48,792 nucleotides of DNA from Eubacteriales bacterium (GTDB taxonomy: Bacteria; Bacillota; Clostridia; Lachnospirales; Lachnospiraceae): the NCBI GenBank assembly GCA_030533385.1, contig JAUNJG010000012.1:1-48792 (forward strand). Direction: 5' to 3'. Position numbers and translations under genes: made by a program. How positions within the stretch are numbered: the stretch's first letter is position 1; the number at the start of each line of letters is the position of its first letter. Of the stretch, positions 25,171-33,906 are shown piece by piece. The notes beneath the pieces are model-generated. The model saw nothing but the letters and a program-made list of their open reading frames with translations, made no database searches and had not been told where the DNA came from.

Positions 25171-26541
25171 ATGGCAAAAGGAAAAGCGAAAACCGTATTT
25201 TTTTGCAAAGAATGTGGATATGAATCCGCAAAGTGGCTGGGGCAATGTCCGGGATGCCGCCAGTGGAATACCCTTGTGGAAGAAAAGGTTTTGTCCGGTA
25301 GAAGAGGCGGAACCAAGAAGAGCGGCCTGCCGGGACAGCAGCTCACAGGCCTGTTTGAAGTGTCCATGGAGGAAGAGGAGCGGATGGATTCCGGCATCCC
25401 GGAGTTAAACAGAGTGCTGGGGGGAGGCGTCGTGCGGGGGTCTCTCGTGCTGGTGGGCGGGGACCCGGGCATCGGAAAGTCCACGTTGCTTTTGCAGATT
25501 TGCCGGAACATGGCCAATGCGGGAAAGAAGGTCATTTACGTTTCCGGGGAGGAATCGCTGAAACAGATCAAAATGAGGGCTGACAGGCTGGGAGAATTTC
25601 AGAAAAACATTTTTCTTCTCTGCGAGACAGATATAGATGCGGCGGCAGAGGTGATTCGGGCGCAGGCCCCGGACATGGTCGTCATAGATTCTGTGCAGAC
25701 CATGTCCAGCGAAGAGGTGACCTCGGCGGCGGGGAGCGTCTCCCAGGTGAGGGAGGTGACCTCCCTCCTGATGGAGCTGGCCAAAACCCGGGGGATTGCC
25801 ATCTTCGTGGTGGGACATGTGACGAAGGAAGGAGTCGTGGCAGGGCCAAAAACGCTGGAACATATGGTAGACACGGTGCTGTACTTTGAGGGAGAGCAAA
25901 GCGCGGTCTACCGGGTGTTAAGGGGAGTGAAAAACCGTTTCGGATCCACCAATGAAATCGGCGTATTTGAGATGAAACAGAAAGGACTTGTCGAAGTTTC
26001 CAATCCGTCTCAGGTGATGCTGGACGGCAGGCCTACGGATGCCTCCGGCTCCGTGGTCGTCTGTTCCATGGAGGGAACCAGACCCCTTCTCATCGAGATA
26101 CAGGCGCTGGTCTCTCCCACCAGCTTCAACATGCCAAGGCGGACGTCCGTGGGCATCGACTATAACAGGGTAAACCTTCTTCTGGCTGTGCTGGAAAAAA
26201 AGGCGGGGATGCAGCTTGGCGGGTGCGATGCCTATGTGAATCTGGCAGGAGGAATGAAGCTGGGGGAACCTGCCATTGATTTGGGTATTGTTGCCGCCGT
26301 CATTTCCAGTTATCGGAACCTGCCGGTTCATCCGGGAACGATGATTTTCGGAGAGGTGGGGCTGACCGGGGAAATCCGGGGGGTAAGCTTTGTGGAACAG
26401 AGAATTTCTGAGGCGGTGAAGATGGGATTTACCCGCTGTATGCTTCCAAAGACCAACGAGGAGATGCTGGGGGAGGCGGTGCGAAGGCAAATTGAGGTGG
26501 TGGGCGTCTCCAGCGTGCGGGACGTGATGCAGCTTTTATGA
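25171..26541 (+). CDS. radA: DNA repair protein RadA
   Basis: A 456-residue RecA-like ATPase that drives branch migration during recombination. The N-terminal C4 zinc finger is C-KEC ... C-PGC (residues 10-30). The RecA core has Walker A GDPGIGKSTLLLQ near 97, and the RadA-specific KNRFGSTNEIGVF motif lies near 253. The C-terminus is a Lon-like domain (about 280-456). The ATG is spaced seven bases from GGAGACAGAGAGG. It stands alone between a terminator and the glyA promoter. Confidence 0.94.
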   Translation: MAKGKAKTVFFCKECGYESAKWLGQCPGCRQWNTLVEEKVLSGRRGGTKKSGLPGQQLTGLFEVSMEEEERMDSGIPELNRVLGGGVVRGSLVLVGGDPGIGKSTLLLQICRNMANAGKKVIYVSGEESLKQIKMRADRLGEFQKNIFLLCETDIDAAAEVIRAQAPDMVVIDSVQTMSSEEVTSAAGSVSQVREVTSLLMELAKTRGIAIFVVGHVTKEGVVAGPKTLEHMVDTVLYFEGEQSAVYRVLRGVKNRFGSTNEIGVFEMKQKGLVEVSNPSQVMLDGRPTDASGSVVVCSMEGTRPLLIEIQALVSPTSFNMPRRTSVGIDYNRVNLLLAVLEKKAGMQLGGCDAYVNLAGGMKLGEPAIDLGIVAAVISSYRNLPVHPGTMIFGEVGLTGEIRGVSFVEQRISEAVKMGFTRCMLPKTNEEMLGEAVRRQIEVVGVSSVRDVMQLL

Positions 26542-26556
26542 ATTGGCGAGGAGGTC

Positions 26557-26585
26557 TTGCGTGACGACTGTCCCTGTGATATACT
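26557..26585 (+). promoter_or_regulatory. sigma-A promoter of glyA
   Basis: TTGCGT (26557-26562), a 17-base spacer and TATACT (26580-26585), with TG one base ahead (extended -10). Confidence 0.7.
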
Positions 26586-26638
26586 GAAAATCAATTGCGC
26601 AGCCGCAGAGTATTGAGAGAAATACGGAGGAAAAAGAG

Positions 26639-27880
26639 ATGTTTAGTTTTGATTATGTAAAAAACGCAGATGCTGAGATCGCCGCAGCGATGGAGGCGGA
26701 GCTAAAAAGACAAAGAGAGAATCTGGAGCTGATTGCTTCTGAAAATGTAGTGTCAGAGGCGGTGATGGCAGCGATGGGAAGTCATTTGACGAATAAATAT
26801 GCGGAGGGGTATCCGGGAAAGAGATATTATGGCGGATGTCAGCATGTGGACGTGGTGGAGAACCTGGCCATCGAGAGGGCAAAGGAGCTTTTCGGATGTG
26901 AGTATGCCAACGTGCAGCCTCACTCGGGAGCGCAGGCGAACATGGCTGTATTTTTTGCGGTGATGAACGTGGGAGACACCTACATGGGCATGAACTTAGA
27001 TCACGGCGGACATCTGACCCACGGAAGTCCTGTTAATATGTCCGGAAAAAATTATCACTGTGTCCCTTACGGAGTCAACGACGAAGGGTATATTGATTAT
27101 GACAAAGTGCTGGAGACGGCAAGAGAGTGTCATCCAAAAATGATCATTGCGGGCGCAAGTGCCTATGCAAGGAAGATTGACTTTAAGAGAATGCGGGAGA
27201 TTGCAGATGAGGTAGGAGCGGTTCTGATGGTGGACATGGCCCACATTGCAGGACTGGTGGCGGCAGGACTTCACGAAAGTCCGATTCCATACGCTCATGT
27301 GACGACGACCACCACACACAAGACGCTGCGAGGCCCGAGGGGTGGACTGATTTTGTCCAGCGAGGAAGTCAATGCCAAGTATAATTTTAACAAGGCTGTC
27401 TTCCCGGGCATCCAGGGAGGACCTCTGATGCATGTCATTGCGGCGAAGGCGGTCTGCTTCAAGGAAGCGTTGTCCCCTGCCTTTAAAGAGTACCAGATGC
27501 AGATTGCCAAAAATGCAAAAGCGCTGGCAGATGCTTTGACAGAGAGAGGATTTGACATCGTGTCAGGGGGAACGGACAATCACCTGATGCTTGTTGATTT
27601 GCGCCGCATGGGTCTGACCGGAAAAGATATGGAGAAGCTTCTTGATTCCGTTCACATTACCTGCAACAAAAATACTGTGCCAAACGATCCGAAATCTCCG
27701 TTTGTTACCAGCGGACTGCGCATCGGCACACCTGCCGTAACTTCCAGAGGATTAAAGGAAGAAGATATGGTACAGGTGGCAGAGGCCATCAAGCTGGCCA
27801 TTATCGACGGCAAGCTGGAGGAGGCCGATCACATTGTAAAAGAGCTGACGGACAAATATCCACTTTACAAAGAAATATAA
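26639..27880 (+). CDS. glyA: serine hydroxymethyltransferase
   Basis: A 413-residue PLP enzyme that splits serine to glycine while charging tetrahydrofolate, so it feeds the same one-carbon pool as FolD. Conserved features are [16 protein letters not shown] at the N-terminus, [16 protein letters not shown], and the PLP-lysine motif [14 protein letters not shown] near residue 230. Length and motifs are typical and complete. The start follows CGGAGG by nine bases. It has its own promoter and a terminator that also serves the convergent LUD gene. Confidence 0.95.
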   Translation: MFSFDYVKNADAEIAAAMEAELKRQRENLELIASENVVSEAVMAAMGSHLTNKYAEGYPGKRYYGGCQHVDVVENLAIERAKELFGCEYANVQPHSGAQANMAVFFAVMNVGDTYMGMNLDHGGHLTHGSPVNMSGKNYHCVPYGVNDEGYIDYDKVLETARECHPKMIIAGASAYARKIDFKRMREIADEVGAVLMVDMAHIAGLVAAGLHESPIPYAHVTTTTTHKTLRGPRGGLILSSEEVNAKYNFNKAVFPGIQGGPLMHVIAAKAVCFKEALSPAFKEYQMQIAKNAKALADALTERGFDIVSGGTDNHLMLVDLRRMGLTGKDMEKLLDSVHITCNKNTVPNDPKSPFVTSGLRIGTPAVTSRGLKEEDMVQVAEAIKLAIIDGKLEEADHIVKELTDKYPLYKEI

Positions 27881-27884
27881 ATAA

Positions 27885-27956
27885 CAAAAACCGCCGTGGC
27901 GGCGGAGAGACAGATGTTTGTTTTTTGTCTCCCCGTCGGTTTCCGGCGGTTTTTTA
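27885..27956. terminator. bidirectional terminator between glyA and the LUD gene
   Basis: AAAACCGCCG (27887-27896) pairs with CGGCGGTTTT (27944-27953), with GGAGAGACA/TGTCTCCC stacked inside. Six T follow on the plus strand and the A run gives T on the minus strand. Confidence 0.85.
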
Positions 27957-28014
27957 AGATGTATGGCACGTCTTTCCCGCAACCGGGATAAGAAGGCTGA
28001 AAATTTTGTTTTTG

Positions 28015-28656
28015 CTAAAATCCCAGCGGTTCTCCCACCAAAATAACGTGAATGCGTCCCGGATGTTTGGACATTCTTGTGGTCACAAAAGAGGAGCAGA
28101 TGGAAGAGTCGGACAGACACTCTTTACAAAATCCGGTTTTGCTGCAAGGGGTGTCCAGGTTCAGACGAATGCAGTTTGGCGGACAGGCCTGCTGGCGCAC
28201 TCTCTCGTAGGCAGCTTCCACGGAAGGAGCCATCTTGTTCATACCTGCTACGATGATGACCTGTTTTGGGCCAAAGCAAAGGCAGCTTACCCGGTTTCCA
28301 TTTCCGTCGATGTTGACGAGCTGGCCGTCGGTGGTGAAGGCGTTGGTACTCATGAGATAATAATCGGCGAGGACGCTCTTGGCGTGAAGCTCTCTGGCCG
28401 CTTCCGGCGACTTGGCTGTGGAGCGGTCGAGGTAGGTGTATTCTTCCGGATGAGTCTTTACATAGTCAAGCAGACCGATCTCCCCGATAGAGGTGGATCC
28501 GCCGCTGGCAACGACAGTGCCTTTTTCCATGAGAGACAGTGCCTTTTCCAGTGCTTCCTTTCCTGTCTCACAATAAGAAGCCTCAAAGTTTCTTTTCTTC
28601 ATTTCTTTTATCACATGCTCTGCCTGCAAGCGGCGGGATGTCTGTAATGGTGTCAT
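28015..28656 (-). CDS. LUD (LutC/YkgG-type) domain protein
   Basis: A 213-residue protein of the LUD superfamily, seen in lactate utilisation subunits and stand-alone forms. Marks are VASGGSTSIGEIGLLDYV (about 48-65), DYYLMSTNAFTTDGQLVN, RVSCLCFGPKQVIIVAGMNK and a Cys-rich tail with CPPNC, CSKTGFC-KEC and SSICSSF, which could hold an iron-sulfur or zinc site. It is not next to lutA or lutB, so its substrate is open. The ATG at 28656 has AGGAGG seven bases upstream; the longer in-frame extension is not protein-like and spans the promoter. Confidence 0.85.
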   Translation of the reverse strand: MTPLQTSRRLQAEHVIKEMKKRNFEASYCETGKEALEKALSLMEKGTVVASGGSTSIGEIGLLDYVKTHPEEYTYLDRSTAKSPEAARELHAKSVLADYYLMSTNAFTTDGQLVNIDGNGNRVSCLCFGPKQVIIVAGMNKMAPSVEAAYERVRQQACPPNCIRLNLDTPCSKTGFCKECLSDSSICSSFVTTRMSKHPGRIHVILVGEPLGF

Positions 28657-28734
28657 AAAATACCTCCTTTTGTTTCTTGCGCCTTCCGTCCGCATGGAGA
28701 GAGAAAGGCGATGATTGATAGAATCTCTATAAAA

Positions 28735-28763
28735 ATTATACGCAACCGGAACGAATTTGGCAA
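28735..28763 (-). promoter_or_regulatory. sigma-A promoter of the LUD gene
   Basis: On the minus strand TTGCCA (28763-28758), a 17-base spacer and perfect TATAAT (28740-28735). The gap 28657-29007 holds this promoter and the divergent topB promoter and nothing else that I can support. Confidence 0.75.
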
Positions 28764-28887
28764 GAGAGGAAAATTTTTGACGAGTATGGAAGGGGAAGTA
28801 CTTGGGTGTGTTAGGATATTCCTCCTCTGTTCGGAAGACAGACAGTGTTTCGATATGGAAGGAGGTGAGGGGCGTTTTGACAGACAT

Positions 28888-28915
28888 TTGCAAAAAAAAG
28901 AAAATGTGATATAGT
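28888..28915 (+). promoter_or_regulatory. promoter of topB
   Basis: TTGCAA (28888-28893), a 16-base spacer and TATAGT (28910-28915), preceded by TGA (extended -10). The leader to the ATG is about 90 bases. Confidence 0.6.
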
Positions 28916-29007
28916 TATCATTTGATATGCCGGGCGGGGCAGATGCTGTCCATCAGTCCGCACGTCAAAGAATGTGAAGAGAGTCTGAAAGGGAAGGAGA
29001 TTGCAGG

Positions 29008-31161
29008 ATGAAAAAATTAATACTTGCAGAGAAGCCTTCTGTGGCAAAAAACATAGCGGATGCCGTTGGCGCCGTCCGGAAAAACGGATATTTTGAAGGG
29101 AAAGATTACCTGATTACATGGGCCTTTGGGCATCTTTTGCAGCTGTATGACGCAAGAGATTACAATCCGGAAATGAAAACATGGCGCATGGAAAAATTTC
29201 CTTTTATTCCCGAGGAATTTCATTATAAAGTAAAAATGGACGCAAAAAACAGAGAAAAGGCAGATGCCGGGGCGGTGCGCCAGATAGGCATCATCAAAAA
29301 CCTGATGGAACGTTCCGATGTGGGAGGCATGATCTCCGCCACGGACGATGACAGGGAAGGGCAGATTATTGCAGATGAGATATGGAATTATCTGCGTCCG
29401 CAAAAGCCTGTAGAACGGCTGCTGTTGAACGAGTGGACGGCCGATGAGGTGAAGCGGGGACTGGAAAACGTCAGATCCAACGAGGAGATGCGCTCTTTGC
29501 AGGATGCAGGCTTTGGAAGACAGATGGCTGACTGGCTCATTGGGATTAATCTCACTTCTGTGGCTACCTTGAAATGCCGGCATGGGAAAAACAGCCGTCT
29601 GCTCAACGTGGGTCGGGTGCTGATGCCGACCTTAAAAATCATTTATGACCGGGATAAGGAAATCGCAGATTTTAAGGTGACGAAATATTATAAATTAAAA
29701 GGATGTTTCCAGACGGATGATAAAGAAAAACTGGAAGGCATATACTATGTAAAGAAGAATGAGAAGTTTGATTCTCCGGAGGAATTAAAAGAGATACAAA
29801 AACAGGTGGAGGGGCATCCTGCGGTCATCACGGAAAAGAAAGTGTCCCAAAAAAAGGAATATGCCCCTTATCTGTTTAACTTGTCCAATTTGCAGGGATT
29901 TGTGACGGGGAAATATAAAGGATGGACATCGGACAGAGTGTTGAGGACGGCCCAGAGCCTGTATGAAAAGAAGTTGATTACCTATCCGAGAACGGCCAGT
30001 TCGGTGTTGGACGAAAGTTTGATTGGCAGGGCGAAAAAGGTGTTGGAAATACACAAAGAAGTCTGTCCCTACAAGGAGATGATAAAATTTCACACGGCCA
30101 GAAGGGTGTTTGACAGCAAAAAAGTAGAGAGCCATTCGGCCATCATTCCCACCTACGTGATGCCCGGAAATCTGAGTGACGCCGAGACGATTGTGTATGA
30201 GGCGATTCGGAACCGGTTCCTTGCCCAGTTTATGCCGGTGGCAGTGGCGGAAGATACCGTGCTTCATCTTAAAATGAAGGATATGGAACTGCCGGGAGAG
30301 TTTCTTTCCAAAGGAAAAATCCAGCTGGAAGCCGGATGGAAGAGGATAGAGGGGATTGACGCAAAGGAAGTGATTTTGCCTCCCGTAGAAAAGGGGCAGG
30401 AAGTCCTTCTCATTCAGGCGGAAGTCAACGAGGTGGAGAGAAAGCCGCCCAAGGCGCACACGGAAAAGACGCTTCTCCGGGTGATGGAAACCTGCGGAAG
30501 AAACTATGAAGAAAAAGATGAGCAGGAGATGATGATGGCCATCTTGAGCGGATTTAGCATCGGAACGCCGGCCACGAGGGCGGAGACCATAAAAAAATTA
30601 AAGGACGCCGGATACATCAGGGCAAAGGGAAAAAATCTATCCTGCACAGATCTTGGGAAAATGCTCGTGGAAACTTTTCCGGCCAGAGAGCTGTTTGATT
30701 TGGAATATACGGGCAGATTAGAAAAAACTCTTTCCGATATTGAGAAAAAAAGATACACGAGGGAAGAATTTTTGGATTTCGTGACCTCCTTCGTGGAATC
30801 TTCCGTAAAAAAAATCAAGGAAGATGTCAATTTCGGAGGGGCGGAAGCGGGAGTGCCTCTTCATGCGGAGCCGGCGGGAAAATGTCCGGAATGTGGAGCG
30901 GATGTGATAGAGACGCCGAAAGCTTTTGGATGTTCCCGGTGGAGAGAAGGATGTAAATTTACGATTTGGAAAAATGATTCCCTCATCACCTCACTGGGAA
31001 AAAAGGTGTCTTATGAGATGGTAAAAATTTTGCTGGAACATGGAAAAGTAGGATTCCGAGGATGTGTCAGCAAGAAGGGAAACAAGTTTTCTGCTTATTT
31101 CTTCTATGAAAAAGAGGAGAAAACAGGAAAATATAAATGGAGGCTGGAATTTATTGATTGA
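29008..31161 (+). CDS. topB: DNA topoisomerase III
   Basis: A 717-residue type IA topoisomerase that decatenates DNA through a single-strand break. The Toprim domain begins LILAEKPSVAKNIADAVG, with the acidic triad in ATDDDREG (111-118). The catalytic tyrosine is Y326 in LITYPRTASS. A C-terminal zinc ribbon (CPECG ... C-SRWREGC near 630-650) and the TIWKND tail follow, which favour TopB over TopA. The start follows GGAAGGAG. It is probably monocistronic; the next gene has its own promoter overlapping the topB stop. Confidence 0.93.
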   Translation: MKKLILAEKPSVAKNIADAVGAVRKNGYFEGKDYLITWAFGHLLQLYDARDYNPEMKTWRMEKFPFIPEEFHYKVKMDAKNREKADAGAVRQIGIIKNLMERSDVGGMISATDDDREGQIIADEIWNYLRPQKPVERLLLNEWTADEVKRGLENVRSNEEMRSLQDAGFGRQMADWLIGINLTSVATLKCRHGKNSRLLNVGRVLMPTLKIIYDRDKEIADFKVTKYYKLKGCFQTDDKEKLEGIYYVKKNEKFDSPEELKEIQKQVEGHPAVITEKKVSQKKEYAPYLFNLSNLQGFVTGKYKGWTSDRVLRTAQSLYEKKLITYPRTASSVLDESLIGRAKKVLEIHKEVCPYKEMIKFHTARRVFDSKKVESHSAIIPTYVMPGNLSDAETIVYEAIRNRFLAQFMPVAVAEDTVLHLKMKDMELPGEFLSKGKIQLEAGWKRIEGIDAKEVILPPVEKGQEVLLIQAEVNEVERKPPKAHTEKTLLRVMETCGRNYEEKDEQEMMMAILSGFSIGTPATRAETIKKLKDAGYIRAKGKNLSCTDLGKMLVETFPARELFDLEYTGRLEKTLSDIEKKRYTREEFLDFVTSFVESSVKKIKEDVNFGGAEAGVPLHAEPAGKCPECGADVIETPKAFGCSRWREGCKFTIWKNDSLITSLGKKVSYEMVKILLEHGKVGFRGCVSKKGNKFSAYFFYEKEEKTGKYKWRLEFID

Positions 31162-31186
31162 TTCCCCCACTAACCTTTGTTAGAAT
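31158..31186 (+). promoter_or_regulatory. promoter of the hexapeptide-repeat gene
   Basis: TTGATT (31158-31163), a 17-base spacer and TAGAAT (31181-31186) with TG one base upstream. It overlaps the topB stop codon. Confidence 0.6.
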
Positions 31187-31260
31187 AGTATTATTCGTAC
31201 TGTGAAGTTATCTGTAAAGTTCAGGAAAGGAGAGACCGGAAACAACGGTCGGAAAAGAAA

Positions 31261-31935
31261 ATGAGGCGTGTAGAAAATAAAGCATTATTTCAGCATTTAG
31301 ATAAAACCATCGCAGCGGTGCTTTTTGAAGAAAACACTTATCCGTGGGAGGTGCTGCCGAAAATCCATGATTTTATTCTTGAAGTGGGGATGCTTCTCTC
31401 TCCGGAGGAATATGATCAGGTGAAGGAGCATGTGTGGGTATCAAAGAGTGCTTCCGTTGCCCCCACTGCATTTATCGGAGGGCCAGCCATCATTGGGCCG
31501 GAGGCGGAGATACGGCATTGTGCCTTTTTGCGGGGCAATGCCATTGTCGGAGAAAAAGCGGTGGTGGGAAATTCTACCGAGTTAAAAAACGTCATCCTGT
31601 TTGACCGGGTGCAGGTTCCACACTACAATTATGTGGGGGATTCCATCCTTGGGTACAAGGCGCACATGGGAGCCGGCTCCATCACCTCCAACGTAAAGTC
31701 TGACAAAAAACCGGTGGAGATTAAGGTGGGTGATTATAAGATTGAGACCAGAATGAAAAAAATCGGAGGCATCCTGGGAGATCATGTGGAAGTGGGCTGT
31801 GGTTCTGTACTGAATCCGGGTTCTATCATAGGCCGTCACACGAACATTTATCCATTGTCCAGCGTGAGAGGTTATGTAGATGCCAATTCCATCTATAAAA
31901 ATCAAAATGAAATCGTGCGAAAGGACGAATATTAA
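31261..31935 (+). CDS. left-handed beta-helix (hexapeptide repeat) protein
   Basis: A 224-residue protein. An N-terminal helical part of about 60 residues leads into a left-handed beta helix built from hexapeptide repeats (for example IIGPEAEIRHCAFLRG, AIVGEKAVVGN, VEVGCGSVLNPGSIIGRHT). This resembles the acetyltransferase part of GlmU or sugar-nucleotide enzymes, and such proteins are often annotated UDP-GlcNAc pyrophosphorylase. The nucleotidyltransferase domain is missing, so acyl transfer is possible but unproven. It shares a promoter with the lipoprotein gene 14 bases downstream. The ATG lacks a perfect ribosome site, with AGGAGAG about 28 bases upstream. Confidence 0.75.
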   Translation: MRRVENKALFQHLDKTIAAVLFEENTYPWEVLPKIHDFILEVGMLLSPEEYDQVKEHVWVSKSASVAPTAFIGGPAIIGPEAEIRHCAFLRGNAIVGEKAVVGNSTELKNVILFDRVQVPHYNYVGDSILGYKAHMGAGSITSNVKSDKKPVEIKVGDYKIETRMKKIGGILGDHVEVGCGSVLNPGSIIGRHTNIYPLSSVRGYVDANSIYKNQNEIVRKDEY

Positions 31936-31949
31936 TTGCGGAGGCAAAA

Positions 31950-32957
31950 ATGAGAAAAAGAAAAATGCTGATGACAACCGGTCTCTTTCTCCTCATGGTT
32001 TTGATGCTGACGGGATGCGAACCTTCCAAAAAGAAGGTGGTGACTTCTTCTTATTATAAAGAGTTAAAAAAGGAGAAGGAAAAACTGGAGCGGCAAAATC
32101 AGCAGCTAAAAAAAGAGATGACAAAGAAAGAAGAGCCGGGAGTGGACGAGGAGAGGGCCATTGATTACCTGGATAAGATAGCCAGGGACAGCCTGGTGAA
32201 GCTGGAAGTAGGATACGCCGATAATATGGAAGGCAGTGAGTTCGTGAAGGAGGAAGCCGCCTTTGACATGGCGACGGCCATTGCAAAGAGGGCGGACATC
32301 ACGAAAAAGTATACGCCCGAAGAAGTGGAGAACCGATTCGGTCCCGGTTATGAATACATTTTATACGATGAAAATAATGCCATCTATGAGATATTTGTGT
32401 ACGGCGGCAATTATGTGGTCTTCACAGATTTGCCAAACAATGTATATTACGCTTACAATGCGTCAGCGCTCGGAGAGGCGTTTCTTCATTATAAAAATGG
32501 ATATCCTGACTCCACTCTGCTGCACCGTCTGTCGGACGCCGCTCTCATTGTCGATAAAAAAGGGGGTTGTTATGAAAATACTGCTGCGTCTGCGGCGGCC
32601 ATTGCAATTAACAATATGGAAAAGACGAAAAGCAGCCGCAAGGAGGCAAGGCAGGAGTGGAAGGAAGAGAGCGGGAAAAAGAAAAACTATGAGCCAAAAT
32701 CAGAATACTATCTGTTTTACCATCATGGAAACACCCTCTCCCTGACTTTGTACGACAAATATTTCCGTCTGGAAAACATGGATGGCAAGAAGACCTGGTA
32801 TCGTGTGAATGAAGATGGCGTCAACGCCTTAAAAGAGATCTTTTCCCAGGAAAGGCAATGGATGGAACAGGAACAAAAAGGCGGGGAAACTGTGGAGGAA
32901 GAGACGCAGGAAAAGAAGCATTTTTCTGAAATCCAGGAAGAGGACGGGAGAAGATGA
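31950..32957 (+). CDS. lipoprotein of unknown function
   Basis: A 335-residue secreted lipoprotein. The signal peptide ends with lipobox LTGC (Cys about residue 23). A charged coiled coil (about 38-70) is followed by a globular domain containing GPGYEYILYDENNAIYEI and YYLFYHHGNTLSLTLYDKY. The C-terminus is again charged and rich in Glu and Lys. I recognise no enzyme family. It lies 14 bases behind the beta-helix protein behind GCGGAGG and is likely co-transcribed with it. Confidence 0.75.
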   Translation: MRKRKMLMTTGLFLLMVLMLTGCEPSKKKVVTSSYYKELKKEKEKLERQNQQLKKEMTKKEEPGVDEERAIDYLDKIARDSLVKLEVGYADNMEGSEFVKEEAAFDMATAIAKRADITKKYTPEEVENRFGPGYEYILYDENNAIYEIFVYGGNYVVFTDLPNNVYYAYNASALGEAFLHYKNGYPDSTLLHRLSDAALIVDKKGGCYENTAASAAAIAINNMEKTKSSRKEARQEWKEESGKKKNYEPKSEYYLFYHHGNTLSLTLYDKYFRLENMDGKKTWYRVNEDGVNALKEIFSQERQWMEQEQKGGETVEEETQEKKHFSEIQEEDGRR

Positions 32958-32981
32958 CAGGTTACTTCTCTCTTTGTCTTT

Positions 32982-33008
32982 CGTGATTTTCCATAAAAGA
33001 AAATCATG
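32982..33008 (+). terminator. hairpin after the lipoprotein gene
   Basis: CGTGATTTTC (32982-32991) pairs with GAAAATCATG (32999-33008) around a CATAAAA loop. No T run follows, so it may be a weak terminator or a 3'-end stabiliser. Confidence 0.4.
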
Positions 33009-33184
33009 GATGCAGGCGGCAGAAAATTGTTACGATTCTGTCAAAAAATAAAAAAAAAGTATGGACGAAACTTGTAATTTATGAGAAAATAAATCGTGTG
33101 TGAGGACTTTTCGTCTTGACTTAGGGATTACTTGCGTAAGTCTTTCACAAAATTAAATCAATTTATACCGAAAGGAGTAATAAC

Positions 33185-33889
33185 ATGATTATTTCACAAG
33201 AAGTCGAAAAAATGTGTCCAGTGGCTCAGGGCGTACATCACGGAGCTGCTCCTATTCCAGAAGAAGCAAAATGGGTGAAAGCCAAAGAAGTGAAAGACAT
33301 TTCCGGTTTTACACACGGTATTGGATGGTGTGCTCCTCAGCAGGGTGCCTGTAAGCTGACCCTGAATGTGAAGGAAGGTATCATCCAGGAGGCTCTTGTC
33401 GAGACCATCGGATGTTCCGGTATGACTCACTCCGCAGCCATGGCTTCCGAGATTCTTCCGGGTCTCACTGTCATGGAAGCATTGAATACAGACCTTGTTT
33501 GTGATGCAATTAATACAGCAATGCGTGAATTATTCCTGCAGATTGTATACGGACGTTCCCAGTCTGCATTCTCTGAAGACGGACTTCAGGTTGGCGCCGG
33601 CCTTGAAGACCTTGGAAAAGGACTTCGTTCCCAGGTTGGTACGATGTACGGAACGCTTCAGAAGGGACCTCGTTACCTTGAGATGGCGGAAGGCTATGTG
33701 ACAGGAATCGCTTTAGATGAAGATGATTTGATTATCGGATATCAGTTTGTAAGTCTTGGAAAGATGACAGATTTCATTAAGAAGGGGGACGACCCTAACA
33801 CAGCATGGGAGAAAGCTTCCGGACAATACGGCCGTGTGGCTGATGCTGCCAAGATTATTGATCCTAGAACAGACGAAGTCATTGGTTAA
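33185..33889 (+). CDS. NifU-like iron-sulfur scaffold protein (GGGtGRT partner)
   Basis: A 234-residue protein with a NifU/IscU-like region: GIGWCAPQQGACKLTLNVKEG, then IGCSGMTHSAAMASEILPG, which present the cysteines expected for cluster assembly or binding. In anaerobic Firmicutes it is found with the GGGtGRT protein, as here, 17 bases apart. Codons differ from neighbouring genes, with many CGT, GGT, CTT and TCC, typical of a strongly expressed gene. The start has GAAAGGAG about nine bases upstream. Upstream sequence is AT rich, with GACTTA...TAAGTC arms (33116-33140) that may be regulatory. Confidence 0.82.
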   Translation: MIISQEVEKMCPVAQGVHHGAAPIPEEAKWVKAKEVKDISGFTHGIGWCAPQQGACKLTLNVKEGIIQEALVETIGCSGMTHSAAMASEILPGLTVMEALNTDLVCDAINTAMRELFLQIVYGRSQSAFSEDGLQVGAGLEDLGKGLRSQVGTMYGTLQKGPRYLEMAEGYVTGIALDEDDLIIGYQFVSLGKMTDFIKKGDDPNTAWEKASGQYGRVADAAKIIDPRTDEVIG

Positions 33890-33906
33890 TCAGGAGGTAA
33901 AGAATA

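Noticed and set aside
26586-26638. Riboswitch in the glyA leader
   Set aside because: Only about 50 bases separate promoter and start, with no glycine or tetrahydrofolate riboswitch motif visible.
28711-28914. 67-codon plus-strand open frame in the LUD-topB gap
   Set aside because: It overlaps both the LUD promoter and the topB promoter, has its ribosome-like bases too close to the ATG and reads as low-similarity sequence.
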